From Bdellovibrio sp. (GTDB lineage Bacteria; Bdellovibrionota; Bdellovibrionia; Bdellovibrionales; Bdellovibrionaceae), in assembly GCA_014376435.1 (NCBI GenBank), contig JACMRL010000042.1, positions 1 through 64,000 of the forward strand: DNA of 64,000 bases. Reading direction: 5' to 3'. Positions 8,900-19,638 of this stretch are shown one piece after another; positions within the stretch are counted from its first letter, which is position 1, and each line of letters begins with the position of its first letter. A program made the translations under genes and the position numbers. Under the pieces are notes generated by a model. It worked only from the letters and a program-made list of their open reading frames with translations, was not told where the DNA came from and did no database searches.

Positions 8900-9771
8900 A
8901 ATTTAAGCTGCTTTTCGAATACGGAAACCATTTCGCGAACTGGGTCATATTGTTTTTGCGTTGCCGGCATCAAGCTTCCGTGGCCGAGAATTTCTTGCAA
9001 AGAAGACTGTTCCATAGCCTCATTTTGCACTTCGATCATATCGTACATAACTTCGTGAGTAAGTTTACCATTACGTTCATAAAAATCTTGCCGAACAACG
9101 ATGGGGTCATTCGGAATCGGTTCACTGATCCAGATTGTGCGGTATTTAACGGATTTATTTTTAGCGAAGCGATTCCATGCTCCACCTTCTGATTTTTCAT
9201 CGTCCGCGAAAACGGCGGCGACATCAGCTTTACGATTCTCCATCGCATCGATTGAGGCGGCATGGTTGCCGGAAAATTTAACCGATTTAAAACTGGCATC
9301 CGTTAGCTTATTTTTTCGTAGGTAGATTTGTGGGTACAAATATCCCGAAGTTGATTTTTCATCGACAAAAAGAATATTTTTATTTTTTAAATCTTTAATT
9401 GATTTAATTTTAGACTCTTTACGAACGATCAAAGCCGAGAAATAAAAGGGCCCGTCCCAAGTTTTTTTCAATAAAACTTTTAGCGGCGTTTGTTTTTCAG
9501 CAATAACGTATGTTAGAGCTGAGAATATTGCAAAATCAACTTTTTTAGCTTTAATTGCCTCAACTAAACCGTCGTAATTTTTAGAAATAAAAATTTGCAC
9601 GGGTTTGCCTAGTTTTGCTTGCAACTTTTCTGCGAATACGAAAGATTGTTTTTCGATTTCTTTGGGATCGCCGCCGGGTAATAAACCAATGGTCAGCGGA
9701 GTTGAATCCGCTGACGCGTGAACTGCTTGAAAAATAAATAAAACGATAATCGCTAAACTTTTGAGTCCCAT
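8896..9771 (-). CDS. PhnD-like periplasmic substrate-binding protein
   Basis: 291 residues with a Sec signal peptide ending near AVHASA and a PhnD/SsuA-type two-lobed binding fold. Recognisable motifs are GLLPGGDP at the first strand, VDFAIFSALTY, and STSGYLYP at the ligand-binding helix. Such proteins bind phosphonate, phosphite or other oxyanions and usually feed importer-type permeases. Here the neighbours are an ABC-2 permease and its ATPase, an unusual pairing. It follows carB after 5 nt. Confidence 0.87.
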   Translation of the reverse strand: MGLKSLAIIVLFIFQAVHASADSTPLTIGLLPGGDPKEIEKQSFVFAEKLQAKLGKPVQIFISKNYDGLVEAIKAKKVDFAIFSALTYVIAEKQTPLKVLLKKTWDGPFYFSALIVRKESKIKSIKDLKNKNILFVDEKSTSGYLYPQIYLRKNKLTDASFKSVKFSGNHAASIDAMENRKADVAAVFADDEKSEGGAWNRFAKNKSVKYRTIWISEPIPNDPIVVRQDFYERNGKLTHEVMYDMIEVQNEAMEQSSLQEILGHGSLMPATQKQYDPVREMVSVFEKQLKL

Positions 9772-9776
9772 GCGAT

Positions 9777-12700
9777 TTATGTTATGTGAGAGACCTCGAT
9801 ACGTCCAGTCTTAGATTTTTCTAAAGCCATGACGAAAGCTTCGGCCGCATCGCTTTCGGTTAAGCAAGGAATACTATAATCCGTGCAGGCGCGACGAATA
9901 TCAAAACTTGCCTCTAAAGATTGTCGACCCGAAGTTGTATTGATCACAAAGTTAACTTGACCCGAGCGAATGCGATCGACGCAATTAGGCCGACCTTCGT
10001 GAACTTTATTAAGCGCTAAACACTCAACTCCGTTTTGCCCTAAATAATCGGCCGTTCCACGCGTGGCGGAAAACTTATAGCCCATATTTTGCAAATTTTT
10101 AAATAATGGTAACAAAGGGGTTTTATCTTTATCGCGCAAAGATAGAAAAACTTCTCCATGGGCTGGTAAATTTAATGAACTGGAAACAAAAGCTTTTACT
10201 AAAGCCTCCGAGTAAGTTGTAGCCCGTCCCATGGTTTCACCGGTGGATTTCATCTCGGGACCCAAGATCGAATCGCTTTCGGCGAATTTTTTAAATGGAA
10301 ATACGACACCTTTTACGCAGATTTGTTTAAGATCGGCCCAGCGGTATGAAGCAACTTGCTCTGGTGAAAGTTGAATCGACATCTGCGCGGCAATTCCTAA
10401 ATCGACTAAGGGAATTGAAGTTGCCTTCGCTAAAAATGGTACCGATCGAGAACTTCGCGGGTTGGCTTCTAGAACAAATATTTCATCGTCTTTAATCGCT
10501 AACTGTAAATTTAGATGACCTAAAATATTCATTTTTTCGGCCAATTCTTGGCTCATCTTTTCAATTTTCTGTAAAGTATCAAATTTGAGACGCTGTGGTG
10601 GAACGACTCCCATACTATCACCCGAATGCACGCCCGCCGCTTCAATATGTTCGACGATTCCGCCCATGACAATCCAACCCGGACCGCGAACTAAGTCGAC
10701 GTCGCACTCTAAGGCGCCAGATAAAAACTGATCCATCATACAAGGATTCTGCGCGCTGATAAAATCGTAATGTCTTTCAAAGTACGAATGAAGCTCGGCC
10801 TGGTTTTCGATGACTTCCATTCGGCGACCACCGATGACGTAACTGGGGCGGCAAATCATTGGGTAACCAACGAGCTGTTCGTTTTTCAAAGCGTCTTCGA
10901 TTGAGCCGGCCATGGCAGATTGCGGAATACGTAGATTCAGCTTGCGACAAATTTTAGAGAATTGATTTCGATCTTCTGCTTGGTCTAAAGAATCTAATGA
11001 GGATCCTAATAAGTTGTAGCCTTTTTTAACTAATCCCGCGGCTAAGCTGATTGGTGTCTGGCCGCCTAATTGAGCGATGAAACCAACGGGTTTAATTTGT
11101 TCAAAAATTTCGACAATACTTTCTTCCGTCAAAGGTTCGAAAAATAAAAAGTCGGAAGTATCATAATCAGTTGATACGGTCTCAGGATTAGAATTGATCA
11201 TGGCCACTTGGTAGCCCAGCTTTTGTAAGGCTTTTACTCCACGTACACAGCTGTAATCAAATTCGATACCTTGCCCGATACGATTTGGTCCGCTACCGAT
11301 AACGGCCACGATTTTTTTAGTTGGCGGCTGGAAGTCAGAAGCACTCCAGTAAGTCGAATAAAAATAAGGAGTTGAGGAAAGAAATTCAGCCGCGCAGGTA
11401 TCTACTTGCAAGTAAGAAGGCTTGATTTTCCATTCGTTACGTAAATTTGCGATCGCTAGCGGAGTTTTATTTTTTAACTTCGCGATACGAGCATCCGTAA
11501 AACCGTATTTTTTAGCTTGTCGTAAATTTTGATCAGTTAAGTCATTTTTTTTAATCTGCGCTTCGAAGGCCACTAAAGAATGAATCTGCTCTAAAAACCA
11601 GTGATGAATTTTAGTCAGATCATGAATTTGATCAATCGATAACCCGTGGCGGAAAGCTTGGAATATATGCCAAATGCGCTGACTATTAGGATAAGAAATT
11701 TTTTCTAGACTAAAATGAATATCGGGAATGGCTTCGGAGCTCATCTCTAATGCGGCTAAGGCCTTCATCAGGGATTCTTGGAAAGTACGACCCATCGACA
11801 TCACTTCACCAACGCTTTTCATTTGCGTCGTCAATAAATCTTTAGATCCCTGAAACTTTTCAAATGCGAAGCGTGGAATTTTTACGACCACGTAATCTAA
11901 AGCGGGCTCGTAACAAGTGGGCGTTACTTTTGTGATATCATTTTTTAATTCGTCTAAGTTGTAACCCACCGCTAAAAGGGCAGCGATTTTAGCAATCGGA
12001 AAGCCGGTTGCTTTACTGGCTAGAGCAGAGGAACGAGATACGCGTGGATTCATTTCGATCACGACACGCTCGCCCGTTGTCGGGTGAACCGCAAACTGAA
12101 TATTGGCTCCGCCCGTTTGAATGCCGACTTTGTTAATAATCTTGCACGCTTCGTCGCGCATCGCTTGATATTGTTCGTCGGTTAAAGTTTGTTGCGGAGC
12201 GACCGTGATACTATCACCGGTATGAACACCGCAGGGATCAAAGTTTTCAATCGAACATACGACTACGAAAGTGCCGGCTTGGTCGCGCATCACTTCTAAT
12301 TCGAATTCTTTCCAACCTAAAATACTTTCTTCAACTAAGACTTCTGAAGTAGGGCTTTCATGCAAAGCTTGCACAAGCATTGTTTTGTATTCTTCCGGGG
12401 TGTATGCGATTCCGCCGCCACCGCCGCCTAAGGTATAGTTTGGCCGTAAGATTAAAGGGTAACCTAAGATATCCGCGGCTTTTAAGCCTTGCTCAAAATT
12501 TTTAACCATTTCGCTTTTTGGATACTTTGCACTGAGTTCATCTAAGATTGATCGAAACTTTTCGCGATCTTCGGCGGCTTCGATAATTGTGGGAGTTGCG
12601 CCCAGCATTTGAACGTTATTTTCTTTTAGTACGCCTTTTTTATCTAATTCCAGCGCTAGATTGAGTGCGGTCTGACCACCTAAAGTAGGAATGAGTGCAT

Positions 12701-12950
12701 CGGGTTTTTCTAGTTCGATGATTTTTTTCAAATAATCAAATTTAAGAGGCTCAATATAAGTACGTGTCGCAATTTCGGGATCCGTCATGATGGTGGCTGG
12801 GTTTGAATTAACCAGAATGACTTCGTAACCTTCACTCATCAGGGCTTTACACGCTTGCGTGCCCGAGTAATCAAATTCGCAGGCCTGACCGATTTGGATC
12901 GGGCCGCTACCGATAATGAGGATTCTCTTTAAATTTAAAAGTTTGGGCAT
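9777..12950 (-). CDS. carB: Carbamoyl-phosphate synthase large subunit
   Basis: 1057 residues, normal for CarB (about 1070). It makes carbamoyl phosphate from bicarbonate, ammonia and two ATP for pyrimidine and arginine synthesis. Two homologous ATP-grasp halves are visible. The first starts at [18 protein letters not shown] and has the glycine loop GGGGGGIAY. The second starts at [19 protein letters not shown]-terminal MGS-like regulatory domain (about 930-1057) contains ATRGTADYL and NTTSG. It lies downstream of pyrB, carA and an unknown gene in one operon. Confidence 0.98.
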   Translation of the reverse strand: MPKLLNLKRILIIGSGPIQIGQACEFDYSGTQACKALMSEGYEVILVNSNPATIMTDPEIATRTYIEPLKFDYLKKIIELEKPDALIPTLGGQTALNLALELDKKGVLKENNVQMLGATPTIIEAAEDREKFRSILDELSAKYPKSEMVKNFEQGLKAADILGYPLILRPNYTLGGGGGGIAYTPEEYKTMLVQALHESPTSEVLVEESILGWKEFELEVMRDQAGTFVVVCSIENFDPCGVHTGDSITVAPQQTLTDEQYQAMRDEACKIINKVGIQTGGANIQFAVHPTTGERVVIEMNPRVSRSSALASKATGFPIAKIAALLAVGYNLDELKNDITKVTPTCYEPALDYVVVKIPRFAFEKFQGSKDLLTTQMKSVGEVMSMGRTFQESLMKALAALEMSSEAIPDIHFSLEKISYPNSQRIWHIFQAFRHGLSIDQIHDLTKIHHWFLEQIHSLVAFEAQIKKNDLTDQNLRQAKKYGFTDARIAKLKNKTPLAIANLRNEWKIKPSYLQVDTCAAEFLSSTPYFYSTYWSASDFQPPTKKIVAVIGSGPNRIGQGIEFDYSCVRGVKALQKLGYQVAMINSNPETVSTDYDTSDFLFFEPLTEESIVEIFEQIKPVGFIAQLGGQTPISLAAGLVKKGYNLLGSSLDSLDQAEDRNQFSKICRKLNLRIPQSAMAGSIEDALKNEQLVGYPMICRPSYVIGGRRMEVIENQAELHSYFERHYDFISAQNPCMMDQFLSGALECDVDLVRGPGWIVMGGIVEHIEAAGVHSGDSMGVVPPQRLKFDTLQKIEKMSQELAEKMNILGHLNLQLAIKDDEIFVLEANPRSSRSVPFLAKATSIPLVDLGIAAQMSIQLSPEQVASYRWADLKQICVKGVVFPFKKFAESDSILGPEMKSTGETMGRATTYSEALVKAFVSSSLNLPAHGEVFLSLRDKDKTPLLPLFKNLQNMGYKFSATRGTADYLGQNGVECLALNKVHEGRPNCVDRIRSGQVNFVINTTSGRQSLEASFDIRRACTDYSIPCLTESDAAEAFVMALEKSKTGRIEVSHIT

Positions 12951-12951
12951 A

Positions 12952-13605
12952 TTAAAGTCCTAACTTGTTTTCGTTTGTGTAGATCATCTCTGGCTTAACG
13001 TGTTTATATTGCTCGAACTTGTAACGCATTTTATTTAGACGTAGCAAAAGCTCTTCAATATTTAAATCTGGATTTTTTTGATGCTCTTTTATTTGCGATA
13101 AAATAAATTTTTGCGCCGACTCTGGGTGAAAACAAAAACTTTTTAAAAAACAATACTGTCCATTCATCGTTATAATTCGCGCCTGAAAATATTCTTTTTG
13201 GTCAAAGCCAAAAACCAACTCAGACTGATGAACTTCAAGTTTTTTATTCGTCACTAAATCTTTTACTAAAATAAATTCTTTTTTTGATTTGATAAACTCA
13301 AAGAAGGAGTGGTGTTGGGTTTTTAAAATTTCAATCGCCTGCATATCTTCGTCAGTTAAGCGTAGATCGCGGTGTAATTCACAAACTACCAACGGCGTTT
13401 TCATATAATTACGTAATGGACGAGTCAAAAAGTACCATTCATAGAACTGAAACATGCGTAAATTAAAATGGGATTTATTTTCATCTAATGAACCTGTGTT
13501 ATCAAAAAATTCTTTTTTGGCATGAATCAGTTCATCTTTAAATTCGGGGGTTGTATAATGCCCGATTAGTTTTTGGATGCTGGCTTGCAAAGATTCATAG
13601 TTCAT
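12952..13605 (-). CDS. Unknown protein encoded between carA and carB
   Basis: A 217-residue soluble protein with no signal or membrane segment, rich in aromatic and charged residues; I do not recognise the family. The ATG at 13605 is chosen because it overlaps the carA stop by 11 nt, which suggests translational coupling. Upstream in-frame starts lie deep inside carA. It ends one base before the carB start region. Its position between the two subunits of carbamoyl-phosphate synthase suggests a role linked to that enzyme or to pyrimidine supply, but this is inference only. Confidence 0.75.
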   Translation of the reverse strand: MNYESLQASIQKLIGHYTTPEFKDELIHAKKEFFDNTGSLDENKSHFNLRMFQFYEWYFLTRPLRNYMKTPLVVCELHRDLRLTDEDMQAIEILKTQHHSFFEFIKSKKEFILVKDLVTNKKLEVHQSELVFGFDQKEYFQARIITMNGQYCFLKSFCFHPESAQKFILSQIKEHQKNPDLNIEELLLRLNKMRYKFEQYKHVKPEMIYTNENKLGL

Positions 13606-14710
13606 AAGATTTATTACCTTTAGTAGTAGCAGGGTGCATTTCGTTAATAAAGAAATCAAAAAGTTGCGTTGCTTCGTGCGGACCAGGACGACTTTCGGGA
13701 TGATACTGGATGCCTAAGCAATTTAATTTTTTAGAATAAAAGCCCGCGACCGTTTGATCATTTAGATTGCGCTGAGTAACTAACACATCTACGGGTAGGG
13801 TTTCGGCCTGAACGGCGTAGCCATGATTTTGACTAGACATATAAATTTTATTCAGCAATTCATCGCGAATCGGATGATTAGCCCCGCGGTGACCAAATTT
13901 CATTTTATAAGTTTTAGCTCCCAAGGCTAAAGATAAAACTTGGTGACCCATGCAAATTCCAAATACCGGAATGCGGCCTAGTAACTGACGAATCGTATCG
14001 GGAGCAATTTTAACCGCGGCCGGATCACCGGGACCATTTGTTAACATAATTGAGTCTGGCTTCCAGTCTTCGATCACTTTTACATCCGTGCGTGCTGGAA
14101 AGATACGAATCGCCGAAGTTCTTAAAACTAATTCACGCAAAATATTTTCTTTTGCCCCGAAATCTAAAACGGCTACTCGTGGACCGTTCGGTTTTAAACC
14201 TTTACGGTCTTCGATTTTAGAACGCGAACAAAGATGAACCCAGTCGTTATCCAACTTTTTCTGTTCAGCAATTAAACCCACCGCTTTTTGCTTAGCTGTT
14301 TCGGCATTTTCAGCCGCGACAATCGCTCCCCAAGGAGTACCTTGTGAGCGAAGAGTAATAACGAGTCTACGTGTATCAACTTCGGTTAAAATCGGAACTT
14401 TATTTTCAATTAATAACTGCGACCAGGTGTTTTCACGTTTTGTGTTCTGCATTTGCACGCAGACAAAACCTTGAATCCACATTTTTTCAGACTCCCAAAC
14501 TTTTGCATCAACTCCGTAGTTACCCTGCATCGGCGCCGTCATCACGATAATTTGTGAAAAGTAAGAGGGATCGGTCGCGATCTCTTCGTAGCCCGAATGC
14601 GAAGTATTAAATACAACCTCGCCGGCTTTTTCGGGAAAATGACTTTGTTCAGAAAGAGTAATGCCTTCAAAGACATCGCCGCTTTCTAGTACTAGAAAAC
14701 CTTTTTTCAT
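13595..14710 (-). CDS. carA: Carbamoyl-phosphate synthase small subunit (glutaminase)
   Basis: 371 residues. The N-terminal CPSase domain starts with LVLESGDVFEG, and the C-terminal class I glutamine amidotransferase domain has the nucleophile Cys in FGICMGHQ and the His/Glu pair in QYHPESRPGP. It hydrolyses glutamine and channels ammonia to CarB. Met replaces the more usual Leu in GICLGHQ, a mild change. It overlaps pyrB by 4 nt upstream and the unknown gene by 11 nt downstream. Confidence 0.97.
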   Translation of the reverse strand: MKKGFLVLESGDVFEGITLSEQSHFPEKAGEVVFNTSHSGYEEIATDPSYFSQIIVMTAPMQGNYGVDAKVWESEKMWIQGFVCVQMQNTKRENTWSQLLIENKVPILTEVDTRRLVITLRSQGTPWGAIVAAENAETAKQKAVGLIAEQKKLDNDWVHLCSRSKIEDRKGLKPNGPRVAVLDFGAKENILRELVLRTSAIRIFPARTDVKVIEDWKPDSIMLTNGPGDPAAVKIAPDTIRQLLGRIPVFGICMGHQVLSLALGAKTYKMKFGHRGANHPIRDELLNKIYMSSQNHGYAVQAETLPVDVLVTQRNLNDQTVAGFYSKKLNCLGIQYHPESRPGPHEATQLFDFFINEMHPATTKGNKSYEL

Positions 14711-15639
14711 AAATCCCCATCAAATAAATTTCGAATCAAAGCTTCCCGTAAGAAAACTCCATTTTCGACTTGTTTTAAAATCACGCAACGTGGATCCGTT
14801 AAAATTTCAGATTCAATCTCAACCCCGTAATTAATTGGCCCCGGATGCATCAGTAAAGAATCAGGATTTAATTTTTGTACTCGATCCAAATTAATACCAA
14901 AATTTTTACGATAATCTTCCACTGAAAACCACGCATCAACCCCGTGACGTTCTTTTTGTACGCGCAAAGCCATAATGACCGTAGCCCAATCTAAAGCTTC
15001 TTCTAATTTACGAAATACTTTTACTCCGCTGGTAATTTGCTCGGGCAAAAAGTTTTCTGGAGCGCAGAAGGCTAACGGTGACCCCGTTGTCGCCGCTAAT
15101 TCAATATGCGAAGAGACAACGCGCGAATGCTTGATGTCGCCAATAAATAAAATATTTTGCTTAGCTAAATCGCCGCGCTTTTCAAAAATAGTTACGGCAT
15201 CCAGCAAAGCTTGCGTCGGGTGACCGCGCTTACCCCAACCCGCATTGATAATCGGAACCGAAATTTTTTCAACCATTTGCTGCATATCGAATTGATCATC
15301 GCTGCGAATGACAAAAAAAAGAGGCCTCATAGCCTCGATATTAAATATCGTATCTTCGATGGTTTCGCCTTTTTCTAGGCTAGTCCCCGCGATGCCATCT
15401 AAAATTAATGGATGATAACCCGCCCGGCTACAAGCCGCTTCAAAACTGAATCTTGTCCGAGTACTTGGCTCTAAGAACAAAAGAGCTGCAGTTCCCTTGT
15501 AACCAGAATGATAAACGCCCGCCGATCGCTGATATTGATTGAAATTTTTCTTCAATTCTAGAGTTTTAGAAAAAAGGGAACCAACAGTTTTTACAGAGAG
15601 ATTTTTAAGATTTATCAGAGAGCTTTTGCTCGGAGGCAT
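14707..15639 (-). CDS. pyrB: Aspartate carbamoyltransferase catalytic subunit
   Basis: 310 residues. The carbamoyl-phosphate loop is EPSTRTRFSFE, followed by GHPTQALLD and MHPGPINYG, all ATCase hallmarks. It joins carbamoyl phosphate and aspartate in pyrimidine synthesis. No pyrI subunit is nearby. It is first in the pyrB-carA-unknown-carB operon. There is no Shine-Dalgarno sequence before the ATG, and the predicted -10 box is only 8 nt upstream, so the message may be leaderless. Confidence 0.97.
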   Translation of the reverse strand: MPPSKSSLINLKNLSVKTVGSLFSKTLELKKNFNQYQRSAGVYHSGYKGTAALLFLEPSTRTRFSFEAACSRAGYHPLILDGIAGTSLEKGETIEDTIFNIEAMRPLFFVIRSDDQFDMQQMVEKISVPIINAGWGKRGHPTQALLDAVTIFEKRGDLAKQNILFIGDIKHSRVVSSHIELAATTGSPLAFCAPENFLPEQITSGVKVFRKLEEALDWATVIMALRVQKERHGVDAWFSVEDYRKNFGINLDRVQKLNPDSLLMHPGPINYGVEIESEILTDPRCVILKQVENGVFLREALIRNLFDGDL

Positions 15640-15647
15640 TGAAAATT

Positions 15648-15676
15648 AGGTTAAAGGCCACTAGCTACTTTGTCAA
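15648..15676 (-). promoter_or_regulatory. Promoter of the pyrB-car operon
   Basis: Minus strand TTGACA (15671-15676), a 17-nt spacer and TAACCT (15648-15653). Only 8 nt separate the -10 box from the pyrB ATG, so transcription should start at or next to the start codon. No pyrimidine attenuator can fit in such a short leader. Confidence 0.65.
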
Positions 15677-15731
15677 AATTCGAATTGGCTTTTTATCTAT
15701 GAAATCTTGCGTTAAAGTCTGTTTTGCAAAC

Positions 15732-16220
15732 CTACGGAGCGCTAAAAATGCGCTTCCAGCGAATGCCTGACTCTTTAGACGACGAAAACCAAATAAACTT
15801 AGCTTGGCTATCCACATCGCGGATTGAGGCTAAGCCTGATTGATTTGCATCTTTGATCTCGTGATTATCATTTTCGACAAATATTTCACCAGGAGGAACC
15901 ACTTGCTGAGCACCATCGGCCGTCGTCACCGTTTCACCGGCCACCGCACTAACCCGCTTGATAAAAGTAATTCCTGGCTTACCCTTAAATTTAAAAATAA
16001 CTAGATCACCTTTTTTGGGTGAAGTTTCAAACCAAGATTCTTCGCTCCACGGAAACTGTAAGCCGTATGCAATTTTTGAAGCGAAAATAAAATCACCCGG
16101 TAAAAATGTGGGTTCCATCGAATTCGTCGGAATTTTATAAACGGAAACGATAAAGGTACGGAAAAAAAGTGCGGCCAATAAGGCAAAGATAATTACGGGA
16201 TAATTAGAACGCTTTTTCAT
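15732..16220 (-). CDS. Signal peptidase I, short paralogue
   Basis: 162 residues with one N-terminal membrane segment, the catalytic Ser in IPTNSMEPT (Ser34) and the general-base Lys in FIKRVSAVAGE (Lys88). The C-terminal box E (GDNRxxSxDSR) of normal LepB is missing; the corresponding region reads ENDNHEIKDANQSG. It is the third of three tandem signal peptidase genes and overlaps the second by 1 nt (TAATG). The Ser/Lys dyad suggests it is active, but perhaps on special substrates. Confidence 0.88.
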   Translation of the reverse strand: MKKRSNYPVIIFALLAALFFRTFIVSVYKIPTNSMEPTFLPGDFIFASKIAYGLQFPWSEESWFETSPKKGDLVIFKFKGKPGITFIKRVSAVAGETVTTADGAQQVVPPGEIFVENDNHEIKDANQSGLASIRDVDSQAKFIWFSSSKESGIRWKRIFSAP

Positions 16221-16951
16221 TACTCTATGGTCTTAAAAAATCGTTCCGCGCGCAAGCGTAAAGGGTCGCAAATGAAAGGGGCTGAGGCTAAGGTCTCAGA
16301 GCAACTCATCCAAATCAGTGAAGCCTTACCGACGAGGTACTCTTCTGGAATATAGCCCCAGAAACGAGAGTCGTGTGATTCGTCGCGGTTATCACCCATT
16401 CCGAAGTAAGAATGTTCCGGCACGATAAATTCTTTTTCTAAAGTATCGATATGATCAGCGTTAGAAAAAAGTCGGATGGTATGATTTTTTTTATCTTTGC
16501 GAGGTGGGTTGATATATTCGGTGTAATAGTTAAATTCTTCCAAATCTTGAAAAGATTCATCCACCGCCGGTTCGATCGCCCAAGGTATTCCGTTGACCGA
16601 AATTTGCCCGTTCTGCACCGTGATCTTATCTCCGGGTAAACCGATGAGGCGTTTAATAAAAAACACATCGCGATTTTCTGGATATCGAAAAACAATGATA
16701 TCGCCGCGCTCAGGTTCACGAAATTTAAATAACCAACCGTCGCCGATGGGCGGTTTTAAGCCGTAAGAAAATTTTTTAACGATGATATGATCGTGAATTA
16801 ATAAATTCGGAACCATACTTTCGGAAGGAATCACGAAGGGTTCGAATAAAAACCAACGAACTGCAAAAATAAAAAAAATGGGAAGGTAAAAAAGCGACAA
16901 AGCTTGGGGCCATGTAGCTTGTAAACCAATTTTTTGACGAGGAAAGTTCAC
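16220..16951 (-). CDS. lepB: Signal peptidase I, second paralogue
   Basis: 243 residues with GTG start. It has a membrane anchor (about 20-38), the catalytic Ser45 in IPSESMVPN and Lys100 in FFIKRLIGLPGD. Box E is complete (GMGDNRDESHDSRFWG). It cleaves signal peptides of Sec and Tat substrates at the outer face of the inner membrane. It sits between two other signal peptidase genes and is separated from the first by about 30 nt. Confidence 0.94.
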   Translation of the reverse strand: MNFPRQKIGLQATWPQALSLFYLPIFFIFAVRWFLFEPFVIPSESMVPNLLIHDHIIVKKFSYGLKPPIGDGWLFKFREPERGDIIVFRYPENRDVFFIKRLIGLPGDKITVQNGQISVNGIPWAIEPAVDESFQDLEEFNYYTEYINPPRKDKKNHTIRLFSNADHIDTLEKEFIVPEHSYFGMGDNRDESHDSRFWGYIPEEYLVGKASLIWMSCSETLASAPFICDPLRLRAERFFKTIE

Positions 16952-16982
16952 TCTTGGCCCACTCTCTTAATCGTCTAATAAT

Positions 16983-17810
16983 TTAATCGTGAATAAAATG
17001 GAAAAATCGAGTTCCGCGAACCGTTAATGGATTACAAATTACTGAAATCACCGGAATCATTTCTTCACAACTTAACCAGACGAATCCCGCTTTACCCAAA
17101 ATATTTTTTTGTGGAACAAATCCCCAAAAACGTGAATCGTGAGAGTTATAACGGTTATCGCCCATCACAAATAACGAGTCTTCCGGAACGATCCATTCAC
17201 CGTCGCCGCTGAAGCCCATTAGTTCGCCTTTTTTCATCAAGATGCTATGTGGAACCACGACGTGTTTGTCGCCGATACCGCCATCCAGCATTTCCGTGAA
17301 GTGAACGTAATTTGATTTTGTATCCTGGTTTCCGCCCTCGCTTTTAAAATCTTCTTCGCGAAGATAATCAAAATCGACAGAAGACTTCGGAACCATTTTT
17401 TCTTGCGGCTTGTCGTTGATGTACAAGATTCCGTTTTCGAATTTAATTTTATCTCCCGGAGTACCGATGATGCGTTTAATGAAAAACGTGCCCATCTCTT
17501 TCGGGTATTTAAAAACAATCACTTCACCGCGCTCAGGTTCACGAAATTTAACCATCCAGTTTTCGCTGAATGGAAAACGAATCCCGTAAGTTAATTTATT
17601 TACGAAGATGTGGTCATTTTTAAGTAATGACGGAAACATTGATCCCGAAGGAATTACGTAAGCTTCTAATAAAAGCCAACGAATGGTTAAAGCCGCCAAA
17701 ATGGCCAAAGCCATCGAGCCCCAGCCCTCAGTCCAAAATAACTTATTTTTAAGATCCCAACCATTGTACTTGGGTTTTTTCGTTTCTTTTGCTTTTGATG
17801 ATCCAAACAT
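16983..17810 (-). CDS. lepB: Signal peptidase I, first paralogue
   Basis: 275 residues from the ATG at 17810, which has GGAGG upstream and follows the lepA stop directly; the frame remains open inside lepA. The catalytic Ser57 lies in IPSGSMFPS, Lys112 in FIKRIIGTPGD, and box E is MGDNRYNSHDSRFWG. A charged cytoplasmic head precedes one membrane segment. The lepA-lepB order is widespread in Proteobacteria; the two extra copies downstream are the unusual part. Confidence 0.95.
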   Translation of the reverse strand: MFGSSKAKETKKPKYNGWDLKNKLFWTEGWGSMALAILAALTIRWLLLEAYVIPSGSMFPSLLKNDHIFVNKLTYGIRFPFSENWMVKFREPERGEVIVFKYPKEMGTFFIKRIIGTPGDKIKFENGILYINDKPQEKMVPKSSVDFDYLREEDFKSEGGNQDTKSNYVHFTEMLDGGIGDKHVVVPHSILMKKGELMGFSGDGEWIVPEDSLFVMGDNRYNSHDSRFWGFVPQKNILGKAGFVWLSCEEMIPVISVICNPLTVRGTRFFHFIHD

Positions 17811-17814
17811 GGGA

Positions 17815-19617
17815 TTAATCCTCCACTTTGAGAATAGCCAAGAAAGCTTCTTGCGGAACGTCAACCGAACCGATTTGCTTCATGCGCTTTTTACCTTCTT
17901 TTTGTTTCTCAAGAAGTTTTCTCTTTCGGGATATGTCACCACCATAACATTTAGCCGTCACGTCTTTTCTAATAGCCCCTTGAGTTTCGCGGGCGATGAT
18001 CTTGGCGCCGATAGCAGCTTGGATATTTACTTGGTATTGTTGGCGCGGGATCAATTCTTTCATCTTTTCAGTTAAAGAACGACCACGGGCTTGTGCTTTT
18101 GAACGGTGAAGAATCAATGAAAGCGCATCAACGGGCTCGTCATTGATCAGAATGTCCATCTTTACAAGGTCAGCCTCTTCGAAATCCATGAATTCATACT
18201 CTAAAGACGCATAGCCTTTCGTAATCGATTTCAAGCGGTCATAGAAATCCATAACCATTTCATTCATGGGAAGTTTGTATTCGATAATAACTTTTTTTTC
18301 GTTGATATAGTCCATACGAAGCTGGATGCCGCGTTTATCTTCGCAAAGCTTTAATAGCCCGCCAATGTATTCAGTCGGCGTGTGCAGAGTTACTTTAACG
18401 TAGGGCTCTTCCATTAACTTAATTTGCGTTTCGTTGGGCATGCCCGAGGGATTTTCTAACATTAAAACAGTGCCGTCGTGTTTAGTAATACGGTACACCA
18501 CCGTCGGAGCCGTCGTGATTAAGTTTAAATTAAATTCGCGCTCAAGACGTTCTTGCACGATTTCCATATGAAGTAATCCTAAGAAACCACAGCGGTAGCC
18601 AAAGCCCAGGGCTAAAGATTTTTCTTTTTCAAAAGTTAAAGAGGAATCGTTTAAGCAAAGTTTATCTAGGGCATCTTTTAAATTTTCATATTCAGAAGCT
18701 ACGACCGGAAAAATTCCGGCGAAGACCATTGGTTTTACTTTTTGAAAACCTGGTAAAGGCTCAAGAGCTGGCTTTTTCGCAGAGGTGACCGTATCGCCAA
18801 CTTTTACGTCACGAATATCTTTAATCCCGCAAATAATAAAGCCCACTTCACCTGAATCTAATGCTTCAACGGGTAATGGAAACGGAGTGTATTTACCCAT
18901 GCGCAGAACTTCGTAGTCACGATCGGTCGCCATGAATTTGATCCGATCACCTTTTTTGATGATTCCATCCATCATACGAACTAAGATGACGACGCCTTGA
19001 TACGCATCGAACCAAGAATCGAAAATCAAACCTCGCGGAATCATATCGCGATTGGCCTTGGGCGGCGGAACGCGCTTGATCACCGCTTCTAAAATTTCAC
19101 CGATACCAATTTTTTCCTTGGCTGAAGCGTGAATGATGCCCGTGCAATCAAGACCAACGGCGTCTTCGATTTGTTTCGTTACACCTTCAGGATCCGCATT
19201 TGGTAAATCGATTTTATTTAAAACGGGAATGATTTCTAAATTATTTTCTAAAGCTAAGTAAACATTCGCTAGGGTTTGAGCTTCCACACCTTGAGCAGCA
19301 TCAACCACTAAGATAGCACCTTCACATGCGGCTAACGAGCGAGAAACTTCGTACGAAAAATCGACGTGCCCCGGTGTATCGATCAAATTGATTTGGTAAG
19401 TTTCGCCATCCACGACCGACTTATAAGTTAAACAAACGGTTTGCGCCTTGATCGTGATTCCACGCTCGCGCTCGAGCTCCATATTATCCAAAAATTGCGC
19501 TTTTTTCTCGCGGTCCTCAAGGGCGCCGGCATGCGATAGTAAACCATCGGCTAAAGTGGATTTGCCGTGATCGATATGCGCGATGATCGAGAAATTACGT
19601 ATAAACTTTGGATCCAA
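17815..19617 (-). CDS. lepA: Elongation factor 4 (LepA)
   Basis: 600 residues, the usual length. The GTPase domain has [15 protein letters not shown] (G1), [16 protein letters not shown] (G3) and NKIDLP (G4). The LepA-specific C-terminus ends with [20 protein letters not shown]. LepA is a ribosomal GTPase that back-translocates stalled ribosomes and helps 30S assembly. It lies directly upstream of the three lepB genes and downstream of metK. Confidence 0.98.
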   Translation of the reverse strand: MDPKFIRNFSIIAHIDHGKSTLADGLLSHAGALEDREKKAQFLDNMELERERGITIKAQTVCLTYKSVVDGETYQINLIDTPGHVDFSYEVSRSLAACEGAILVVDAAQGVEAQTLANVYLALENNLEIIPVLNKIDLPNADPEGVTKQIEDAVGLDCTGIIHASAKEKIGIGEILEAVIKRVPPPKANRDMIPRGLIFDSWFDAYQGVVILVRMMDGIIKKGDRIKFMATDRDYEVLRMGKYTPFPLPVEALDSGEVGFIICGIKDIRDVKVGDTVTSAKKPALEPLPGFQKVKPMVFAGIFPVVASEYENLKDALDKLCLNDSSLTFEKEKSLALGFGYRCGFLGLLHMEIVQERLEREFNLNLITTAPTVVYRITKHDGTVLMLENPSGMPNETQIKLMEEPYVKVTLHTPTEYIGGLLKLCEDKRGIQLRMDYINEKKVIIEYKLPMNEMVMDFYDRLKSITKGYASLEYEFMDFEEADLVKMDILINDEPVDALSLILHRSKAQARGRSLTEKMKELIPRQQYQVNIQAAIGAKIIARETQGAIRKDVTAKCYGGDISRKRKLLEKQKEGKKRMKQIGSVDVPQEAFLAILKVED

Positions 19618-19638
19618 GAAACTACCCCGTTCGTTTTT

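Noticed and set aside
15732-16220. Third signal peptidase gene as a decayed pseudogene
   Set aside because: The frame is intact, the Ser/Lys dyad is kept, and translation is coupled to the gene upstream by TAATG. The missing box E looks like divergence.
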